Source: Fremontodendron californicum (taxonomy: Eukaryota > Streptophyta > Magnoliopsida > Malvales > Malvaceae). From it: a stretch of 64,000 nucleotides of DNA. A model generated the notes under the pieces. That model saw only the letters and a list, made by a program, of their open reading frames with translations, searched no databases and was not told the origin of the DNA. The stretch spans positions 8,561,134 to 8,625,133 of the forward strand of contig JAULJL010000032.1 in the NCBI GenBank assembly GCA_030761205.1, given 5' to 3'. Every line of letters starts with the position of its first letter. Position 1 is the first letter of the stretch. Below are positions 39,012 to 51,695 of the stretch, piece by piece. The translations under genes and the position numbers were made by a program.

Positions 39012-39868
39012 ATGGCAAATGCATTATCACTGAGAAGCATATTTGATGCTAATAAATTAACTGGCCCGAACTTCGTTGATTGGTTTCGCAATGGTAAGAT
39101 TGTCTTGACACAGGAAAAAAAAGCTTATGTTCTTGATGAGCCCATCCCAGATGAGCCTACTGCTAATGTAACTGAGGAGGAGAGGGTGGCCTATAGAGTT
39201 CATAGAGATGATCTTGTACAAGCAACATGTGTGATGTTGGCTAGTATGGCACCCGATCTCCAAAAGCAGCATGAGGCTATGAATGCTCAGGATATCATCC
39301 TTAACCTTAGAGAACTGTTCGCTAAGAAGAATCGTTGAGAGATTTGACATCTCAAAGTAATTGTTCCAAACAAAGATGTCAGAGGGAAGCCTAGTCAGGC
39401 CTCATGTGCTTAAGATGATAGGGTATATTACCCAAATTGGAGCAAATAGGATGGGTTATGGATCATGATCTAATCATTGATCTAAATCTTTCTTCATTAC
39501 ATGAGAGCTATTAGCAGTTTGTGTTGAACTTCAACATGAACCATTTAGAGGCAAAGCTTTCTAGGTTATTGAATATGCTCACACAGGCCTAGCAAATCAT
39601 TGTTAAGGACAAGTCATCTGTCCATTTAGTCTCTTCCTCTAAACCGAAAGGTAAGAAGAAAAGAAAGACTAGATGGGATGTACCTACTGCTTCAAAGAGT
39701 TTGAAGCCAGATAATGGTGTTGCAAAAGAAGCAAAGGATAAGGATAATGCTAACAAAGCTTCCTTCCATTGTGGAAAAACTGGTCATTAGAGGCGAAATT
39801 GCAAGGAGTACCTTGAGTCTAACAAGGGAAAAAAGCTAAAAGGAGTTTCAACTTCAGGTATAATTTGA
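39012..39868 (+). pseudogene. gag: Ty1/copia-type gag (UBN2-like), element C
   Basis: Opens MANALSLRSIFDANKLTGPN and stays open for 108 codons through VDWFRNGKIVLTQEKKAYVL and PDLQKQHEAM. A frameshift near 39330 ends that frame. Later parts are readable in other frames: SLVRPHVLKM, then a basic KGKKKRKTRWDVP. The zinc knuckle is damaged: the first Cys is replaced by Ser and the Trp codon is TAG. No pol follows before the polypurine tract. It shares layout with gag of D (27498-28354). Confidence 0.85.
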
Positions 39869-40689
39869 TTCACTCCTCTTGGTATATGATACCTATAATT
39901 TGGTACTAAATATGTATGACATATTGTAGGGACCAAAGAAAAGAGTAGTGAAGCTGGACCATAAAGATGGCAACCGAGTTTGATGCTACATCAGAGCTTG
40001 TCGATCTTATGGGTTTAGTTAGGATTTATTTAGAAACATTTGATGTTTTCACTGGCATTATAGGCCAATGTTGAGGATATTTTATTTATGTTTTCGAAAC
40101 ATATTGTTTTGCTAGCATAGGATGCCAAGCTTATTTAGTTTCCTTTTAAATAAATCGATTATAGAATAGTTCTATAACTTAGTCTTATATATTATACAAC
40201 TTGCAAAGTATTTTGAATACCATTTAGCTTAGTGATATGGAATTCGAATTGTTATTGAATTAATCCCTTAACATCTACATATGTAGGATTTAGTGGGAGC
40301 TATTAATAACTTTTTAAATTATGATTAATTTCCATTTTTGAAAAATGCAATTAGTAGGAACCGTTCCATACTTGAAAAGATTGCACGTTTATATTAAAGG
40401 TTTTTAAGACTAACTCTTTTGTTTTGGCTTGCAAAAGGAGTTATATTTGGATTATTAGCTACTAGCTAACAAGTAGATTCCAATAGTTGTTTTAGATACA
40501 ACTGAGCCATATGAATGGAATTTAGGTCTCGTTGTGATCCAAATTATTAACCTTGATAATGAGATTATCATATATATGACAAAGCATATTCTTGATGCAC
40601 TTAAGCTACGTCCTTGTAAAGACACAATTACTAATCGAAAGAGTTCGGCATTGGATGCGTTAGTGATTGGCTTACTGCAAGTGGGAGAT
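39869..40689 (+). other. 3' untranslated region and polypurine tract of element C
   Basis: Non-coding. Ends 'caagtgggagat' directly before the LTR. A segment with 'actaatcgaaagagttcggc' (about 40631) is present here and, in reverse, in E at about 43115-43145, but is missing from D. Confidence 0.7.
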
Positions 40690-42445
40690 TGTTGGTGTAT
40701 GCCCTAGAGCCAATCATATTGAGCTTGGGATACACAGTTAATAAAGCATACCCTTCACTATGATTATAGTGATACAAAGTTTTCCTTCATGTTAGTACAA
40801 TAATAAGGAGTTATTAAGTACTAATCGGATGAAGCCCATAGAACGTAATGGCCTTGCAAAGGAATTATAAAGAGTTATAATTATGAGATCCTTATGCATC
40901 AAAGCCTTGTTCCTCAAACTATTCCTGGTCATCGTATTGCCAATACAGGGCATTGGCAATGCTAAAAGACTGGTATATGTTAAGCCTTCATACTTATGAA
41001 GTAAGCAACCGATCTCATACAGGTTGAAGTATGGGATACTTGGGATAACATATAGGTGCTTGTTTGTTGAACAAGTTCACTGAACATGGCCCGCAAAGAG
41101 AACTTCATTTGGTAATATATCACTCTAGTGTCTAAGATAATGTTCTCATAGTACCAGTCGTGTAAATTAGTCCTCAAACTTGTGATACCAGGTCATCTTG
41201 TATGGAGAGTGTCATACTTAGATTTCACCACGAACGGGTCCCAATCACGAGGATGCTTAAAGTAGGGTGTTATTGGGTATGACATGAACCATACGAAGAT
41301 GAATGGGTGATCCAGAGAGGATTCACCACTCCCTGTGATATTGGAGACAAATCTGGTTTGTTCTTTACTACGATTAACTTGATTAAGTCTTTGGCCAAAG
41401 CATAATGGATTTAGGAGAAAGTTGTTTCTCTAAATTCATAAGGCTAATCATAAGTTGCAAAGAACTAATATGGATTGATCATAAGTAGACACTACACCAT
41501 GCTCAAGCGCTATCCGGGATATATGGTGAAAGGATCGTACTACACCGACAGGCTGGTTGCTGAAAGGTTCTAAAAGGTCATGCTGACTTCACAATATTTC
41601 GATGATCATGATGGGTTGCTAGATCCCGCTCTTGATCTACGATAACAAGTTAATGAGATTAACTTATAATCATTGCTAACATATTGGGAACCTAGAGGGT
41701 CACACACATAAGAACAAATATGAATGGATTAAACATGGTATTCTATTAACGTAAAACTTAATGAAATAAAAGATCTATATTGAAGACTCAATTGAAGAAG
41801 TTCAAATGAGATGAATTAAGACATAATTGAGATTGAGAAATCCAAGGATAATGTCTTAATGAGATAAAAGGAAGCTCTATTCTACTTGTGATATTATGAT
41901 TTTTCTTAAGAAAAAGTTTGGTTTCAAGAAGAGAACTCTAACTTAGCAAAATGCTGAAATCACAGCCTCCCTAAGCTCTCTAAGGCTTGCCACAATTCCT
42001 CCTATCTTGGTGTTCTTCTTGCCGCTTCTTCACCTAATTGAGTGAGATTGATTAAAGGAGAAAGATACAAGAATATAAACCTTTTGATTGTGATCTTATG
42101 ATCAACTTGCTAGCACAAGTGAATCACCATACCTTAGAGAAGGATCCATCAGCTGTTCGTGTGGACTAGCTCTAGAGGAAGGATAATTGTGCTTCTTGTG
42201 GTCTTAGACGAGTTGGAAGCTTTGTAGATCTTGGATTCGAGATTAGGATCTGCAACTTAAGGTTACGATATCTTAAGTAGGTAACTTCTAAATCATATGG
42301 GTGATTTAATTGTTTTTTAATGTTATAAACCTATGCAAACACAAGCATAAGATCCTGTTGTACTTCAGGTGCTTCTTTGTTTATTTTCGCTGCACTTTGA
42401 TTATCATGTTTTTGCATGGGCTCGAGGTAGAGTGAATTCCCAACA
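40690..42445 (+). mobile_element. 3' LTR of element C (1.76 kb)
   Basis: TGTTGGTGTATGCC ... CCCAACA. Shorter than the LTRs of D and the solo copy by loss of the middle repeat-rich part. Its right edge abuts a truncated, oppositely oriented LTR of element E. Confidence 0.85.
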
Positions 42446-43083
42446 CAATGTCACTTAGAGTGATGAATCCTCTCTGGATCACTCATCAATCTTCGTTTGC
42501 TTCATGTCATACCCAAAATCACCGTACCATAAACATCACTCTTTGGGACCTGTTCGTGGTGAAATCAAAGCATGAAAATTCACATACAAGATGACCTGGT
42601 ATCAGAAGTCAGAGGACTACTTACATGACTGTCACGTGAGAACGTTTCCATAGACACTTGAGTGACAATACCAAATGGAGTTCTCACAGCGGGCCATGTT
42701 CAGTGAACTTGTTCAACAAACAAGCACCTACATGTTATCCTAAAGTATCCCTTATACTTCAACATGTGAGATCAGTTGTTTACTAAGTAAGTAGGCTTAA
42801 CATGTAATAATCTTTGAGCATTGCCAATGCCCTGTCTTGGCAATACGATGACTAAGAACCATTTTAGGAATATGGCTTTGATGCATAAGGATCTCACAAT
42901 TATAAATCATTCCTTTGTAAGGCCTTTATGTTCCATGGGCTTCATCTAATTAGTACTTAATAACTCCTTATCATCATACTAACATGAAGGAAAACCTTGT
43001 ATCACTATCGAATAGTGAAGGGTTTGCTTTGTTAACTGTATATCCCATGTCCAATTTGATTGGCTCTAGGGCATATACCAACA
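42446..43083 (-). mobile_element. Truncated 3' LTR of element E
   Basis: Matches about 59585-60222 of the other LTR of E. Its minus-strand start TGTTGGTATATGCC (43083) lies next to the polypurine tract. It is cut where element C ends, so C probably inserted into this LTR and the far part was later lost. Confidence 0.85.
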
Positions 43084-44769
43084 ATCTCCCACTTGCACTA
43101 AGCCAATCACTAATGCATCAAATGCCAAACTCTTTCGATTAGCAATTGTGTCTCTACTAGGACATAGCTTCAGTACATTTTTGTGAGAATATGCTTCGGT
43201 CATATACTTTTGATAATCTCTATTATCATAGTCACAATACTTATCCGAATCACAATGAAACCCGATTCCTTGTGGCTCATGTTGTTACTTTAACAACTAG
43301 GAATCTTTTAATTAGCCTAGTGAGCTATGGATCCAAATATTCCTTTTGTAGCTTTAAACAAAAGGTTTGTATTTTGACTTAGAATATAAATAATTCAGTC
43401 CTATTTGATTTGGAACATTTCCAAAAGACTGAATTTATTTACATCATAGCATTAAGTCACTTGTTGGATTTTCTCTATGTTAAACTTATTTAACATTTAA
43501 TCCAATCAGTTGTTGCTAAATCTGTTAGATCTTAGCATAACTTTCAATTTACCTTTTAATCATCAATGTATCTGATTTACATTGTTTAATGAGTAATCCT
43601 CATTACTCCCACTAACCCTTAGGTGTGCACAAAAGATATCTCATCCTTTTGATAAATTCAACTTTTGAATGTAACTATCAAAACTGGATATCTCAATCCA
43701 TTGTCTTAACAATATTCTATTAAGTAGACTCATCTCTTATGAGTTATGCATCACTATGCGTCCTACTTAACCATTATGTTTAGTAGACTCATCACGTATG
43801 AGTAATGCATCATAATGTATCCTACTAAATCTTTGTGCCTTTATGCATCCTATGCATAATATCGGATTTCAACTTATGACCTTTAACTTTTAAATGTCAT
43901 AAAACTCCCACTATTTCCAACTTGTGTAGAAACATTCAAAGTAAACTAATTTAATTTCCTATGGGATTTGAATTCAAAACTCTTTTGAATGCAGATTTGT
44001 AATCTTAAAACTAAACATGTCATATCCCATATGAATGTTTGTTTTACCATTACAACTTGAAATCCTTTACTGGTTAGTGTTTTGGCAATCTTGGCTATTT
44101 GGAGCATCATGGACCTTTTTATGTCATTACATAGTAATTTCCATCCAATTCATCTGATATGAATTCTATTAGATAATCAATTAATTTAGTTTCAAGCCAT
44201 TCTTCATTTAGATCATATCTTCATAAGAATGCTCTTAATTCAATTAGTTTCATAATCTCATTATGAAATTCCTTGAGCCAAAGCTCATCCAATTGTCAAG
44301 TTTTTTATAAGATTTCCTTTTATTCATAATCAAAGAAACTACTAGTATCCATATACTTTAATCTTATACTTTTGACTTGAACAATCTTTGATTATCTTTT
44401 ATTGAAGTTTCTAGTTTTTATAAGTGTAATAAGACCATGAAATGGAACAAATTCCATATGACCTTTCGGTTCATTCTAGGATGAGTCGCCAAGCATCTAA
44501 TGCTAGCAAAACCGAAATATTAATGATAATGTTTCTAAAACATTCATCGTTAATAGGTTGGCAAGCTTGATTAAGTATCAACTAAGGTTGCCTCCTCCTT
44601 GGTCTTATTCTTTTTCACTTATCCTTGTCATTAGTTCCATCTATATGTCATACATATTTTTGAAACAATTTTATAGGTATCATATACCTAAAGTTAGTGA
44701 AAACAAACTCATAATAATCATGAAGTAAAACTTCTCAAGCTTCACTTCCCTTCAAGTATTGAATATACT
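43084..44769 (-). other. Polypurine tract and 3' untranslated region of element E
   Basis: Minus-strand polypurine tract AAGTGGGAGAT at 43084-43095, then non-coding DNA collinear with the region between gag and LTR in C but longer. It has a direct repeat 'gtagactcatc' / 'tgagtaatgcatcataatg' at about 43730-43830. Confidence 0.65.
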
Positions 44770-45313
44770 TCTTGCATTTAAGCCTCCAATGCTTTGTATT
44801 GCCACAATGATGGTATGTCCCTTTAACAATATCAATTTCTTTCTTCATCTCATCATCCTAACTTTGAAGAACGTTTCTTCGGTTACCTTTCCTTGGTAGA
44901 AGTAACAAAGTGGATGATCTTCTAGTCTAGTGAGTGCATTTAGCAACACCTATCGGTTCATGTAGTAATACAACACGACTTGCAAATTGCTCTTAGACAA
45001 TGAAGAAAGAACTAAGTCCATAATTAGATTATGATCCATAAATCAACCAAGTTTCTAAAACTTGTCGATGCATCCATTAGCACATGATGCACCATAGGCT
45101 ACATTCAAACATCTTTCATTGGAACAATTCCTTAAGATGTTGAACTTCTCATTGCTAAATACCTTATAGAACAATTCTTTAAGGTCATGGATCATTAAGG
45201 ACATAGACATTCATTTCATATCCATCACAATCTTTATTGTGCAATTGATTAGTGAAATTGACTTTAAATAGTTTGCATCAAATATGCAATCAAGTGACTA
45301 GTTAACCTGCCAT
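44770..45313 (-). pseudogene. gag: Ty1/copia-type gag of element E, heavily decayed
   Basis: The position and the upstream motif 'atatcctata' at about 45322 match the gag starts of C and D, and ATG 45313 is the equivalent start. Recognisable pieces are IFDANYLK near the N-terminus and a knuckle remnant HHCGNTKHWRLKC at about 44785-44830, where the first Cys is lost. Many stops and frameshifts, plus a shortened middle. This is the most degraded of the three gag copies, in line with E being the oldest of its nest. Confidence 0.7.
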
Positions 45314-46058
45314 GACAATTTATATCCTATATAAACCAATGCATATAAGTCATTATGCAAATTGCAATCATTAAAACTGGGTTTTAGAGTTTAAATGATT
45401 GTTCTCACTATTTTGTCCACATAGTAGCCCTCCTCTACTATTCGAAAAATTTAACTTTTAAACTTCTTAGTGAGCAAGGACCCCTTTCATCCCACCATGA
45501 CCTTGAGTGACTCAACAAGCCATATTGAAACTAATTGAGTAGGCAAATTTGCTTACTAATTGCATCTCTATGCAACTCCTTGATCAGTTAGTTGACAACT
45601 CTTTGCCTAAATACATCATATGCATTTCACCTAACCATTGCCCTTAAATATCATGTTATCAAGTTTGGTGCATCCAGATAACACAACGTTTAGTTGAGTA
45701 AGACCCACCTTCTATAACTCAAACATATTCGTACAGTAGTTTGACCTTGAGTGACTCAGCAAGCCTCCTACTAGAAGAACTCTAGTTATCTTGTTAAGAT
45801 GGTGGAAGGAAACTTATCATGCGTAACATGCACTCAATATAATTTAAAGAGGGATTTCTTTATTTCATTAATTAGGTCTCGTTGCTTTTCTTTGTTGATT
45901 GACATGCATAGCATTTATTCAAATATATATCACATATATAAATTCAAAAATAAATCTATCTCATGCAATCTACTAGGATGATTATGGACTTTACTGCTTT
46001 AGTTTCCTTGAGCCATTAGGAAACTAGTTAGTCTAATTCCTAGTGATACCATACATAG
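45314..46058 (-). other. Leader of element E, part next to the F insertion
   Basis: Reverse-oriented match to the leaders of C and D ('gttgacaactctttgcctaa' at about 45590). Ends with catag (46054-46058), the left target duplication of element F. Confidence 0.75.
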
Positions 46059-46262
46059 TGATGCACCCAAAAGAGTGTATCTTATTTAACCTTGCACTAA
46101 AAAGATAAATTGTAAGTATAGTAGTTAGCAAGGGTCAAGTCCTCAGGGATTGGGTTTTAGTTTATAAGTTAATAGTTTAAAACTTAAATTCAAGAACAAT
46201 AAAAGAAAAGGGGTTTTTGAAGCCAGATTTAAACTAAAGTAAATAATAAGAATAAGATGCAA

Positions 46263-46410
46263 GGCGGTATAACCAGCCAATAAAAATATATATACTAAAT
46301 TAGGCGGTATAACCAGCCAATAAAAATATATATACTAAATTAGGCGGTATAACCAGCCAATAAAAATAAAACAAAGTTAATATACAAATTAGGCGGTATA
46401 ACCAGCCAAT
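46263..46410. repeat. 40-bp repeats in LTR of F
   Basis: Four copies of 'ggcggtataaccagccaata' plus an A+T tail, spaced 40, 40 and 48 bp. The same four occur in the other LTR at 55075-55225. Confidence 0.9.
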
Positions 46411-47639
46411 AAAAATAAATATAAAAAATAAGCAAACTAAAAGTAAGAAAACAAATAAGTAAGAAGAATCAAATATGAAAAATATGGTTAAGGTTTCATT
46501 CTCCACCACTAGACATCATTAAGAATCAATTTCAGATCTATCAATATCAACCAACTATCAAAGTTAACAACCGTAGATAACAACAAGCTCTGTTACCCCA
46601 ATCTTTCCTTAGTTTGTCGTTAAATAGAACAAGCTCTCTATTTAATCTCTAACCATTAAACAACCTAGAATAAGCTCTCTAAATTCAATTTAATGGCAGC
46701 TTTATGATGAGAAAGATAGGTTGATCTAAGCAACAAACACATAAGCTCGGATTGTTCAACTTAGGTTATGTTCCACTTTGCAATTATTGAAAACTTGACC
46801 ATAATCATTAATCACAAATTGCCACTTATGAATAGGAAATCAAGACAATTACACGGATCAAGACTCCTAAACTAGCAATAGATAATTATCAAGATCTATC
46901 TAGTTGTACACCTAAATAAATCAAGACAACATCATGAACAATTCTTGTAGAAGAACATAAGCAACTTTGATAGAAAATTAATGATAGATAGAATCTGAAA
47001 ATCAATCACAAAACATGTCTAGGGCTTTGAAATCACCCTTAACCAAATAGAAGTTTAGCCTAGCATAGGCATTGTAAACATAAACATAAAATTAAAGAAA
47101 ATCTAAGAAGAAAATAAAAGAAAGAAAGAAGAAGAGGAAGAATATTAATTATCCAACCTCTTGCTCTCTCTAAAGAAAAAGAAAACTAGAGAAAAGAAAG
47201 AAGAAGAAAACTTAGAGAATTTTATTAAAATGGCTAATATCATACCTATGTACAATATGATCCCTTACAATCATCCAAGGCCCTCTATTTATACACATTT
47301 TGGAGGGCTAAATGACAAGAGACAAGATTTACAAATTTCAAAGGTAGGTATAATAGGTGGGTGCATTTTCTAACAATTTTCGTCATACATGACGATTTTG
47401 ATCAGCCAACTTGATGGTCGATTTTGTCAATTGTGCAGGCCTTATCTGATCACATGGTCGTCTAGAAAAAGGTTCCCCTATCAGTTACGGATCCATAGCC
47501 GTTGGAATCAGCTCATTTGCTGATGTGGATAAGCAGATATGAGCAAAATCCGAAAACATGTCAGCACAGACGTCATTGCACATCAGCCAACTTGATGGTC
47601 GATTTCGTCAATATTGGAGGCTTTATCTGATCACATGGT

Positions 47640-49123
47640 TGATGGAAACTCAATTAAGAGTTGTAAACCCAAGTGCAGGTTATGTTCAAGTAATAAATTC
47701 TCGGGTGTCCGAGGTCGAACCACAGGGAAGCGTATTAATAAGTATAAGTTTATAAATATATAAGACAAAGAAAGTAAACAAGATATTAGGGAATCAACAA
47801 CAAAATAAGATAAACAAGATATTAGAGAACAAAATAAACAAAATAACATAAAAACAATTAAACAAGATATAAAAAACAATAAGAAAGGATGTTGAGGTTA
47901 GAGAATCCACTCTTGGTGTTATGCTAAGATTAATCTTGTTTTATTACACAATTGAAATCCACACATAAGGGAGGTTCCAATCGGAAGGTTTAGCAATTCA
48001 GTCCAACGTCCATAGCATATGATATTATGTTCATTTGGTATCCTCAAAACTCATAAAAAGAGTCCAAGCATTCCTTATGCCAAGGTATATGTCTACAACA
48101 AATCAAGGTTATGAAACCAAGCATTTACTGTGCCATTTTCATTGTCAATAATGAATCAAGATCCCTACTTTGCAAGTATGATTTTAAACCAAAAGAAAAT
48201 ATTATCTATACTAAATGATGATTCATTATAGCTCATGTTTAAGAGACTAACCTTAGCATTTACCAAAAGCTTCACCTCATTACCTCAACAATATGATTAG
48301 CAACACATACTAGATATGAATAAAATGAAAAGAAATGTAAGAAGCATAAGTAAATAAAGAAAAAGAAAACTAGAGAAAGGAAAGAAAAAGAAAACTTAGA
48401 GAATTTTATTACAATGGCTAATATCCTACCAATGTATCAATGTATCCCAATACTCATCCAAGGCCCTCTATTTATACACATTTTGGAGGGCTAAATGACA
48501 AGAGACAAGCTTTACAAATTTCAAAGGTAGGTATAATAGGTGGGTGCATTTTTCTAACAATTTTCGTCATATTGTATGACAATTCTGATCAGCCAGCTTG
48601 ATGGTCGATTTTGTCAATGTTGGAGGCTCGATCTGATAAAATGGTCTTCTAGAAAAATATACCCCTATCAGTTACGGATCCATAGCCGTTGGAATCAGAT
48701 CATTTTCGCACGTGGATCGGGAGATATGGTCAAAATACCAAAACGGTGCAGAACAGACGTCATTGCACATCAGCCAACTTGATGGTCGATTTCGCTAGGG
48801 AAAACGACTCCGTTTCAAGAAGTGTAAAACATGAAAAAGATAGATATGCCTCTTAGCTTTGCAGGGATACAAAGTTCAGCCTTATTGCTTCAGTGAAACT
48901 CGAGATATAGCTGATATGGCAAAAGGTGTCGGAACTGGAACTGAACTGGATTTGCCCTTAATTCTAGTAATCTGAAATCACTCAAAGAAACTTGTGAAAA
49001 ACACCAAATTACATAAAAATATAAAAGATCATAAACACAATTAGACTAAACAATAATAACTCGTATTTGACACAAAACAATAATAAAACATAACTAAAAA
49101 CTATATAATTATACGAGTTATCA
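47640..49123 (-). mobile_element. Solo LTR inserted in the LTR of element F
   Basis: TGATGGAAACTC ... GAGTTATCA, 1,484 bp, with a perfect ATGGT duplication (47635-47639 and 49124-49128). The empty site is preserved in the other LTR of F ('cacatggtcttctagac' at about 56443). Its sequence is related to the F LTR but distinct, so it is a sister family sharing LTR ends. Confidence 0.95.
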
Positions 49124-49605
49124 ATGGTCTTCTAGACAAATGTTCCCCTATCAGTTAGTGATCCATAGCCGTTGGAATCAGCTCATTTTCTGATGTGTAT
49201 CGGACGATATGGTCAAAAGGCGAAAACTGCTCAGGACAGACGTCATTGCACATCAGCCAACTTGATGGTTCATTTCGCTAGGGAAAACGACTCCGTTTCA
49301 AGAGGTGTAAAACATGAAAAAGATAGATATGCCTCTTAACTTTGCACGGTTAAAATTTCAGCCTTATTGCTTCAGTGAAACTCCAGATATAGCTGATATG
49401 GCAAAAGGTGTCGGAACTGGAACTGAACTGGATTTGCCCTTAATTCTAGTAATCTGAAATGACTCAAAGAAACTTGTGAAAAACACCAAATTACATAAAA
49501 ATATAAAAGATCATAAACACAATTAGACTAAACAATAATAACTCGTATTTGACACAAAACAATAATAAAACATAACTAAAAACTATATAATTATACGAGT
49601 TATCA

Positions 49606-49620
49606 CACCCCCACACTTAG
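49606..49620 (-). promoter_or_regulatory. Polypurine tract of element F
   Basis: Minus strand TAAGTGTGGGGGTG directly before TGATAACTCG. This is typical of Athila-like elements and fixes F on the minus strand. Confidence 0.85.
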
Positions 49621-51102
49621 ATTGTTGCTAGTCCCTAGCAACGACTCAATAAAAATAAAATAAGAAAATCTAATCTAATCCATTTTCGTAGGAAATCACG
49701 GTGGCACTTAGCATGTGACACAAGCCTTTAAACCCCTAGGTGTCCCTAGTGGACGAGTTTAGTCTCGTGAGGGTTTACTAGAACGATACCCACAAACATT
49801 GAAAAACTAAAATATAAATAAACTACATATACTAAAAATATTTACTCCTATTCCTTTCAATATAAATTAGAGACAATCTTTGAACAAGTCTTATAAACTA
49901 ATCAATAGCTTAACGAATTTCACAAAAAATCATGCTTGAATGTAAATTGTTTGAGTTAAGCCAATATTAACATAACATATCTCAATCAAAATAGTGCATG
50001 TTCAAATTTAATCTCAACTTCTCACATGGGATACCCTTATGATTTTCACTCTTTAAAGTAGTGGTGAAGTGTTTACACTCAATCAATCTCATGAAAATAG
50101 TTCTACCATATTCTTGCTTGTCCACCTATTCTCCACTATTTAGATCATACAACTTCATGAATCAAGAGGTCTTTAATCAAGGTTGTAATGGGGCCAAGGG
50201 GTTTGTAATGTGGTTGAAGAACAAAAGGATAAAGATATCACAAAGGTTCCAAAGAGTTCATAAAGTTTAGAGACATAATAAGATCATACAAAGAAACTTC
50301 TCAAAACTCTTTACAAGTACATAGTCACATAGGCTAAATATTCATGTTGAGCCTTTGCTTCATTCTAACCAACTTTGTAACATCTTTTTCTTTACTTTAA
50401 CTAGAAGTTCAAGAGAAGATTTTTTTTTTTTTTTGAATATGGGAATGTATTTAACAATGATCCCTTTCTTTTTCTCTTGACTTTTCTTTTCTTTTCCCCC
50501 CACACTTATTTCTTGTTTCTAACCAAAAAAATATCCCTTGTCTTTGCTACTTGTCTCAAATCATGCTAATTCTTCTTTGGAACAAAGGTAAAGATATAAG
50601 TATATTTAGGTTAGGGACAAGTTATGGTTACCAAAGAGATAGCTTATTCAATGTAGGCTCAAATTGGTTCACTAAGGGTGTGTTCTCTTGGAACATCAAT
50701 AAGGGATGGCTGTTTGGCCCTGGCTAAAAATCCTAATGCCTCTATCATATTCATGTTGTCACATGCATCAATATAGTCTCAAACGGTTTAAAGCAAGTTC
50801 TAGAGAATCATGTAATCATAAGAGCACTCAAGAAAGAAATTAGATTGATTTGTATAATGCATCAATCATTATAGGCTCAAAAACTCACAAGGATGATTAT
50901 ACAAGTCAGATTAAGTCTAAACATGCTTCTTTCTCAATCAACATATCATATTAACATTGGCTCATAAAAAGGTTGACATCAAGCTCAATTCTCATGAAAA
51001 TCTTCTCACTAATAAATCTGTTTTAGACTTATGCAATTCATATCTCATCATTGTATTAAAAAGGAACTAAAACACACTAAAATAATAATAATAATAATAA
51101 TA
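49621..51102 (-). other. 3' untranslated region of element F
   Basis: No ORF is supported. Contains poly-T at about 50421 and an (AAT)n microsatellite at about 51083-51108. Confidence 0.6.
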
Positions 51103-51340
51103 ATAAAGACTCATAAAAAAAATAGTAGACAAAAATAAAAGAAATCCTAAATCATTCCCCCCACACTTAATTCTTACATTGTCCTCAATGTAAGTCTATT
51201 AACCCAAATGAAAGAATCATGTATAAGAGAAAAGAACTAATAACATAAGAATAGGAACAACTAAGACTCAAAACAAAACAAAACAAACTCATGCAACCTA
51301 AATAATCCTAAAATACTAAACAAAAATTAACAAGTAAACA
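51103..51340 (-). repeat. Duplicated 3'-region segment of F, copy next to the LOG gene
   Basis: Contains 'ttccccccacacttaattct' followed by 'tacattgtcctcaatgtaag', a conserved phrase of Athila-like 3' regions. A diverged second copy lies at 53446-53645 with the same order of words ('agagaaaagaacta', 'tatgcagcct'/'catgcaacct'). The two copies bracket the cargo genes. Confidence 0.75.
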
Positions 51341-51353
51341 TAAAAAGATTAAA

Positions 51354-51575
51354 ATCAAACTGACAAGGTATGTCTCAAGTCTCCCTTACTCAGACCTTGT
51401 CCAGAATGAATACTTCTAAATTGCTTAAAACACAACAAATTTTTTTTTTTTTTTTTTTTTTTGAAAAGAAGAAATCAAACTGACAAGGTATGTCTCAAGT
51501 CTCCCTTACTCAGACCTTGTTAGAATGAATACTTCTAAATGGCTTAAAACACATCAATTTTTTTTTTTTTTTTTT
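51354..51575 (-). repeat. 120-bp tandem duplication with poly-T tails
   Basis: Two copies of a unit beginning 'aatcaaactgacaaggtatg' (51354 and 51474), each ending in a T run of 19-26 bases. On the element's strand the runs are poly-A. Possibly slippage products, or traces of polyadenylated template ends. Confidence 0.8.
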
Positions 51576-51695
51576 TTAAATTAGCAAAATATGTCCCTTA
51601 CCCCCTACTAAAGGTAGAATTTAGGAGATATTACCTGCAGAGGTTGCTAACCACTTATTATAACTGAGACACAACAAACAAAATGTTAGATAATG

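Larger units (their letters stand above)
46059..49605 (-). mobile_element. 3' LTR of element F, carrying a solo-LTR insertion
   Basis: TGATGCACCC ... GAGTTATCA. The total is 3,547 bp; subtracting the 1,484-bp solo LTR and its 5-bp duplication leaves exactly 2,058 bp, the length of the other LTR (54870-56927). Contains four 40-48-bp units starting 'ggcggtataaccagccaata' (46263-46410) and a 182-bp tandem duplication from about 47399. Confidence 0.95.

Noticed and set aside
46300..46509. 69-codon hydrophobic minus-strand frame, repeated at 55111-55320
   Set aside because: Encoded across the 40-bp LTR repeats and a low-complexity A+T stretch; present twice only because the LTR is duplicated.
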